From positions 1-18,393 of the forward strand of contig JAEDHF010000020.1 in the NCBI GenBank assembly GCA_016297165.1: a stretch of DNA of 18,393 bases, given 5' to 3'. The position numbers were made by a program, and so were the translations under genes. Positions 14,908 to 18,393 of this stretch are shown in pieces. Position 1 is the first letter of the stretch. Every line of letters starts with the position of its first letter. Source of the stretch: Oscillospiraceae bacterium (GTDB lineage: Bacteria; Bacillota; Clostridia; Oscillospirales; Ruminococcaceae). Below the pieces are notes generated by a model. The model did not search any database, was not told the DNA's origin, and saw nothing but the letters and a program-made list of their open reading frames with translations.

Positions 14908-16053
14908 ATGATGAAGGATTTACACAAAAAGATAATGGTTTTCCTTTTTGCGGGAATACTTATTGCTCTTCCTGTTCTAACCTTTATAAACCTACCCTCC
15001 GACCCTCGTCCCTTCTCCGAAAACGAGAACAGAACTCTTTCCGCTTTTCCTAAGGCGAGCCTTGAAACCTATCTTGATGAAAGCTTTATGAAAGGCTTTG
15101 AGGACTGGTTTGCCGACCGCTTTTTCGGACGTGAAGGCTGGATTAGCTTTAAGAACAAAGCCGAGCGCCTTATCGGAAAAACCGATATAAACGGTATCTT
15201 TACCGGCGGCGACCGTATGATTCAGATATGGAAGGGATTCGACGAGGAATTTATCGGTAAAAACCTTAACGCAATAAATAAGTTTACGGATAAAAACCCC
15301 GACCTTCCCGTATATTTCCTCTTAGCCCCTACATCACAGGAAATCTACAGCGGTCTTATGCCCTCCTCCGCCCCGATAGGTAGTCAGACGGAGCTTTATG
15401 AATACTGCAAAAATAACCTCACAGGCGCAGAGGCTATCAATGTAATTGATACCTTAAAGGAGCATTCCGACGAGTATATCTACTACCGTACCGACCATCA
15501 CTGGACAACCTTAGGCGCCTATTACGGCTACTGTCGGGCGGCGGAACAGTTAGGCTTTCAGCCTCTTCCCCTCTCGGAATTTGATATCGAAGAAGCCTCC
15601 GACGATTTTCACGGTACTCTTTTCTCGAAAACTCTCGACTACGGAGTTACCGCCGATATAATGCACTACTACCACCCGAAAAACGAGGATTTAAAGCTTA
15701 CCCTTGAAATCTACGACGGAGCGGAAACTAAGGAATACGACACATTCTATTTCCGTGAATATCTTGAGGTTAAGGACAAATATTCCTCCTTTATGGGGCC
15801 TAACTCGCCGATGATGACTATTACCACCAATAACGAGGGGCCCTCTCTCCTAATCTTTAAGGATAGCTACGCTCACGAGCTTATCCCCTTCCTCGCTAAT
15901 CATTACAGCAAAATTACCGTTTTTGATATGCGCCTTGTGAATGTGGGCATAAGCCGCTTCGTGGATATTTCCGAATACGACAGCGCCCTTATCCTCTATA
16001 ACGCAATAACCTTCTCCGAGGATTCGGGAATAAGAAGAATAAATATGAAATAA
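14908..16053 (+). CDS. DHHW-family protein, AlgX/AlgJ-like SGNH acyltransferase partner of the MBOAT protein
   Basis: The 381-residue protein has one N-terminal hydrophobic helix (about 8-28) that anchors it with the remainder outside. The diagnostic YRTDHHWTTLGAYYGY is at 193-207, with D196 and H197/H198. A possible nucleophile is S320 in IFKDSYAHE, in the place where AlgJ/AlgX carry the SGNH-type serine. LLAPTSQEIYS (about 138-148) and FSENENRTLSAFP near the N-terminus are further family hallmarks. In known pairs the MBOAT protein supplies acyl groups and this partner transfers them to the polysaccharide. AAAGGAG precedes the ATG; the second ATG codon is equally possible. The operon ends after it at a convergent inverted repeat. 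Confidence 0.9.
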   Translation: MMKDLHKKIMVFLFAGILIALPVLTFINLPSDPRPFSENENRTLSAFPKASLETYLDESFMKGFEDWFADRFFGREGWISFKNKAERLIGKTDINGIFTGGDRMIQIWKGFDEEFIGKNLNAINKFTDKNPDLPVYFLLAPTSQEIYSGLMPSSAPIGSQTELYEYCKNNLTGAEAINVIDTLKEHSDEYIYYRTDHHWTTLGAYYGYCRAAEQLGFQPLPLSEFDIEEASDDFHGTLFSKTLDYGVTADIMHYYHPKNEDLKLTLEIYDGAETKEYDTFYFREYLEVKDKYSSFMGPNSPMMTITTNNEGPSLLIFKDSYAHELIPFLANHYSKITVFDMRLVNVGISRFVDISEYDSALILYNAITFSEDSGIRRINMK

Positions 16054-16074
16054 GCAGATTCAATATGAAATAAG
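16042..16074 (+). repeat. 13-bp direct repeat across the stop codon of the DHHW gene
   Basis: AATATGAAATAAG occurs at 16042-16054 and 16062-16074. The first copy contains the last codons and the stop (ATG AAA TAA); the second is non-coding. A short local duplication is the simplest explanation. Confidence 0.7.
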
Positions 16075-16140
16075 AAAAGTCCGAGGCATTTATTCAATAC
16101 CTCGGACTTAATTATTTCTTATTTCTTATTTCTGATTCTG
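16055..16140. terminator. Bidirectional terminator within a long imperfect inverted repeat
   Basis: A perfect 10-bp stem AAGTCCGAGG (16077-16086) / CCTCGGACTT (16100-16109) has a 13-nt loop. T-rich tracts follow on both strands, so it can end the plus-strand operon and the minus-strand gene at 16119. The arms extend outward imperfectly: GAAATAAGAAA on the left faces TTTCTTATTTC on the right, and CAGATTC (16055-16061) faces GATTCTG (16134-16140). Confidence 0.82.
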
Positions 16141-16769
16141 TCCCTTACGAGCCGTACTCCTATCATAACAAGCCCTATAAGAAACACTAAAACGATAAAC
16201 ATTATATAGTCGGCGCCTGTGACGTTGACCTGCACTATCGTTAAATCTCCCGACCTCTCCCACTGTGTTTCGCCGTCGCTTCGAGGGGCAGTGTTACTAA
16301 GCACGAGAGAAAGGTTCCTGAAATAGGGGCTATTTTCCCCCTCGGTAAAGGATAGAGAAAATCTCACCCCTTCAGTATTCTCGGGTAAGGCGGCATAAAG
16401 GGTTTCGCTGCCGTAGCTGTTACGGATAAAATAGCCGTTAGAGGGGTCGTTTTCCGAAGAGGTTTTCATAATAACATTCCCCTCTTTATCGAGAAATTCG
16501 AGAGTAATATTCCCCGTTCCCTTATCCTTATAATTTCCCATATCGGCATATACCCACACAGCCGTATTATCCCCCACATCGAAGGTAACGAAGGAGCTCC
16601 CCTTTTCCTTAAGGGCAAGAGTTTTATGCTCCTCGTTATAGCTTAGCCCTGTACCCTCCCATATTATGCTTTTATAATCGGCGAGAAGGTTTATATCCTG
16701 TGCAGAAGCTTCTAAAGCGGCAGTTACCGAAAACAAGAGGGCAATAAGAAAAGCCGCAAGTCTTTTCAT
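16119..16769 (-). CDS. Secreted single-pass membrane protein of unknown function
   Basis: The 216-residue protein starts with a signal peptide (MKRLAAFLIALLFS, likely cut after A23 in ASAQD). An extracellular region of about 160 residues with alternating beta-strand character follows (SSFVTFDVGDNTAVWVYADM; GNITLEFLDKEGNVI). It ends in one transmembrane helix (about 187-206) and a short basic tail, RLVRDRIRNKK, that should remain inside. The soluble part could be a jelly-roll or carbohydrate-binding-type beta-sandwich; that is a guess from strand pattern only. I do not recognise the family. Its ATG overlaps the smpB stop by 4 nt (ATGA), so it is translationally coupled to smpB. No visible chemistry explains the pairing. 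Confidence 0.85.
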   Translation of the reverse strand: MKRLAAFLIALLFSVTAALEASAQDINLLADYKSIIWEGTGLSYNEEHKTLALKEKGSSFVTFDVGDNTAVWVYADMGNYKDKGTGNITLEFLDKEGNVIMKTSSENDPSNGYFIRNSYGSETLYAALPENTEGVRFSLSFTEGENSPYFRNLSLVLSNTAPRSDGETQWERSGDLTIVQVNVTGADYIMFIVLVFLIGLVMIGVRLVRDRIRNKK

Positions 16770-17227
16770 CTGTTTCTCTCCTTGATAGCCCTGTCTATTG
16801 TGCGCTTAGCGTCTCTTTCCGCCATGCTGTCACGCTTATCGTGGAGCTTTTTACCCTTGCAAAGTCCTACCTGCACCTTGATTCTGCTGCCCTTGAAGTA
16901 CATTGAAATAGGAATAAGGGTAAGTCCGCCCTGCTTTACCTGCCCGTAAAGTCTCATTATCTCACGCTTATGCATAAGAAGCTTTCTTTCCCTTAAAGGG
17001 TCCTTGTTGAAAATATTGCCCTTTTCGTATGGAGATATATGCATCTGCTTAACAAAAGCCTCTCCGTCCTCAATAGCTATCCAAGCGTCCTTAAGATTAA
17101 CGCCGCCCTGTCTTATTGACTTTATCTCTGTTCCCGTGAGCTCAATTCCTGCTTCAAGGCTTTCTAAAATAAAATACTCGTGACGAGCCTGTCTGTTTTC
17201 GGAAACCGTTTTCAGATTCTCCGCCAT
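16766..17227 (-). CDS. smpB: SsrA-binding protein SmpB (trans-translation)
   Basis: The 153-residue protein is of standard SmpB length. Hallmarks: NRQARHEYFILESLEAGI, LTGTEIKSIRQG, the ISPYEKGN loop, HDKRDS and the C-terminal basic tail MAERDAKRTIDRAIK. SmpB delivers tmRNA to stalled ribosomes and places its tail in the empty mRNA channel. A strong AAAGGAGG lies 7 nt before the ATG and a promoter is at 17273-17301. The tmRNA gene ssrA, often nearby, is not in this window. Confidence 0.98.
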   Translation of the reverse strand: MAENLKTVSENRQARHEYFILESLEAGIELTGTEIKSIRQGGVNLKDAWIAIEDGEAFVKQMHISPYEKGNIFNKDPLRERKLLMHKREIMRLYGQVKQGGLTLIPISMYFKGSRIKVQVGLCKGKKLHDKRDSMAERDAKRTIDRAIKERNR

Positions 17228-17265
17228 TTTTGCGCCTCCTTTATCTCTTTTCAGCCGTTTGTCTG

Positions 17266-17301
17266 TTTATTCAGTATATCACAAACCGGGAGCTTTTTCA
17301 A
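17266..17301 (-). promoter_or_regulatory. Promoter of smpB
   Basis: On the minus strand, -35 TTGAAA (17296-17301), a 17-bp spacer and -10 TATACT (17273-17278) are seen, with an extended TGA before the -10. The leader before the ATG is about 40 nt. Confidence 0.83.
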
Positions 17302-17343
17302 TACGGTTTCCCCTGTTTTTTTCGACAGGCTCCTTCCTTAGCT

Positions 17344-18393
17344 TCACTTCACAAAAGTATTTATTATCTTATCCGCACTTCTATATAACTCATCGTTCTC
17401 AATTATCGTAACGTTCTCCCTGCTGCCATTCGCTCCGTCCCAGTCGGAAGCCTTAGTAATATTATTCCATTTTCCCTCGCAGATAATATATACAGGGTTA
17501 TTTGCATATTCGGAGTATCCGCTGTCAGATATGAACTGATTGCCTATGGTTTTTACAGTTTTTGGAATGAAAACGAAAAAGGGTCTTTTGGAAATCTCGC
17601 TGAAGGTGGGACTTGCGTATACAGCACGGCACATATATTCGGGAATTTCTGTTCTCCCTCTTCCGAAAATAACAGCGCCTGCACTGCAGCGTATAAAAAT
17701 ATCATTTGTCCCGCCTTTTATCACTCTTGCAGGTATTCTTATTACATCAACCCTGTTGAAAACTGCTGATGTATCAGCGGTATTGGAGAAAGCATAATCT
17801 CCGATTGTAAGGGTATCTCCCTTTTCCTCGATTTCGATTTCCGATGCGCTGTTGTAATAAAATGCATAATTACCGATACTTACACAGCTTTCAGGGATAT
17901 AGATATAGTCTATTCCGCTATAAAAATAGGCATTATCGGATATATTCTCGATAAAGGGCGGTATTCCCATTTCGTTATATCCCTCTGCTATCTGATACAT
18001 ACCGTGTCCGCTGATTGATTTAATCTTTTCCCCGAAGCAGATATGGGTAACACCCTGACCGTGGCTTATCTGTACGTTTTCTATTGAGCCGCCTATATAT
18101 GCCCTTGCTCCGATATACTGCTCGGTACAAAGCTTATTATTGCTGTTGTTCCACTGTGAAGCCCCGAGATTTACCGTTATTGTTCCCGAAACGGTATCAA
18201 GAAGCTTAATCCTTACCGTTACTACTCCTGTATTATAGTAAGTATGGGAGGTGTTTTCGTCAACCGTTCCGTCGCCCCAGTCGCACCTAACTCTGCCCGT
18301 ATATCCCTCCAGCAGATTCCTACCGTTTACGCTGTCACCGTAAACATAAAGCGTAATACCTCCTGCCCATTCAAGCCCGTAATAATCGAACTC
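17344..18393 (-). CDS. Leucine-rich-repeat surface-type protein (BspA-like) with PKD-like segment, N-terminus outside the window
   Basis: The reading frame stays open from the stop at 17344-17346 to the window edge, giving at least 349 residues with the start missing. Near the edge, VRCDWGDGTVDENTSHTYYN followed by GVVTVRIK resembles a PKD or Ig-like strand pattern (WGDG...HTY...V). Downstream come BspA-type leucine-rich repeats, such as IDYIYIPESCVSIGNYAFYY, LTIGDYAFSNT, VIRIPARVI and FVFIPKTVKTIGNQFI. The usual family shape is repeats of IP.SV..IG..AF. Such proteins act in surface binding or adhesion, and similar folds occur in phage tip proteins. No C-terminal anchor, LPxTG or repeat cell-wall-binding module is present; the end is a plain hydrophilic helix (LYRSADKIINTFVK). 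Some internal repeats are irregular. The exact role is unknown. Confidence 0.8.
   Translation of the reverse strand, partial: EFDYYGLEWAGGITLYVYGDSVNGRNLLEGYTGRVRCDWGDGTVDENTSHTYYNTGVVTVRIKLLDTVSGTITVNLGASQWNNSNNKLCTEQYIGARAYIGGSIENVQISHGQGVTHICFGEKIKSISGHGMYQIAEGYNEMGIPPFIENISDNAYFYSGIDYIYIPESCVSIGNYAFYYNSASEIEIEEKGDTLTIGDYAFSNTADTSAVFNRVDVIRIPARVIKGGTNDIFIRCSAGAVIFGRGRTEIPEYMCRAVYASPTFSEISKRPFFVFIPKTVKTIGNQFISDSGYSEYANNPVYIICEGKWNNITKASDWDGANGSRENVTIIENDELYRSADKIINTFVK

Noticed and set aside
17312..17329. Possible terminator of the leucine-rich-repeat gene (CCTGT/ACAGG)
   Set aside because: Only a 5-bp stem with an 8-nt loop and no T run on the minus strand; too weak to call. Read-through into smpB is possible.

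Overview
The window looks like chromosomal DNA of an anaerobic, low-to-mid GC Gram-positive bacterium of the class Clostridia, probably a gut Oscillospirales/Ruminococcaceae-type organism. This rests on the gene set: ribonuclease M5 with a DUF4093-like tail, the comEC-holA order, a bacterial NSS transporter, a BspA-like leucine-rich-repeat surface protein and a FucO-type iron alcohol dehydrogenase. It also rests on strong Shine-Dalgarno sites (AAGGAGG-like) and consensus sigma-A promoters, most with an extended -10 (TGn before TATAAT). I saw no IS element, CRISPR array, tRNA or rRNA gene inside the window.

Layout, left to right. Positions 1-327 hold two near-perfect tandem promoters firing leftward out of the window, and the terminator of the next gene. 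Positions 328-1674 (minus) encode a sodium-dependent (NSS) transporter. A divergent promoter region follows. Then comes a plus-strand two-gene operon: a soluble PocR-domain chemoreceptor-like protein (1938-2951, TTG start) and fucO, lactaldehyde reductase / 1,2-propanediol oxidoreductase (2977-4125). Its 3' end carries a long rod-like RNA hairpin (4141-4247) and a strong intrinsic terminator. On the minus strand, an EamA drug/metabolite transporter overlaps a small DUF3592-like membrane protein. A second divergent region follows, with a plus-strand amidohydrolase.

From a TTGACA/TATAAT promoter at 6709-6736, a tightly packed plus-strand run extends for 9.3 kb: alaS, a HIT protein, comEC, holA, rnmV, an MBOAT acyltransferase and a DHHW (AlgX/AlgJ-like) protein. 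Gaps range from -4 to +18 nt. The first five are housekeeping or nucleic-acid genes; the last two look like an exopolysaccharide or cell-envelope O-acylation pair attached to the end of the operon. They end at a convergent inverted-repeat terminator (about 16055-16140).

On the right, the minus strand carries smpB (trans-translation), overlapping by 4 nt a secreted single-pass membrane protein of unknown function, and a large secreted-type protein cut by the window edge, with a PKD-like segment and BspA-type leucine-rich repeats.

Most noteworthy: (i) the PocR sensor/MCP module directly cotranscribed with 1,2-propanediol oxidoreductase, which suggests a propanediol or aldehyde sensing circuit; (ii) the unassigned rod-like RNA with tandem G.A pairs after fucO; (iii) a ComEC whose C-terminal metallo-beta-lactamase-like domain seems to have lost its metal ligands; (iv) the acylation pair fused to the alaS-comEC-rnmV operon.
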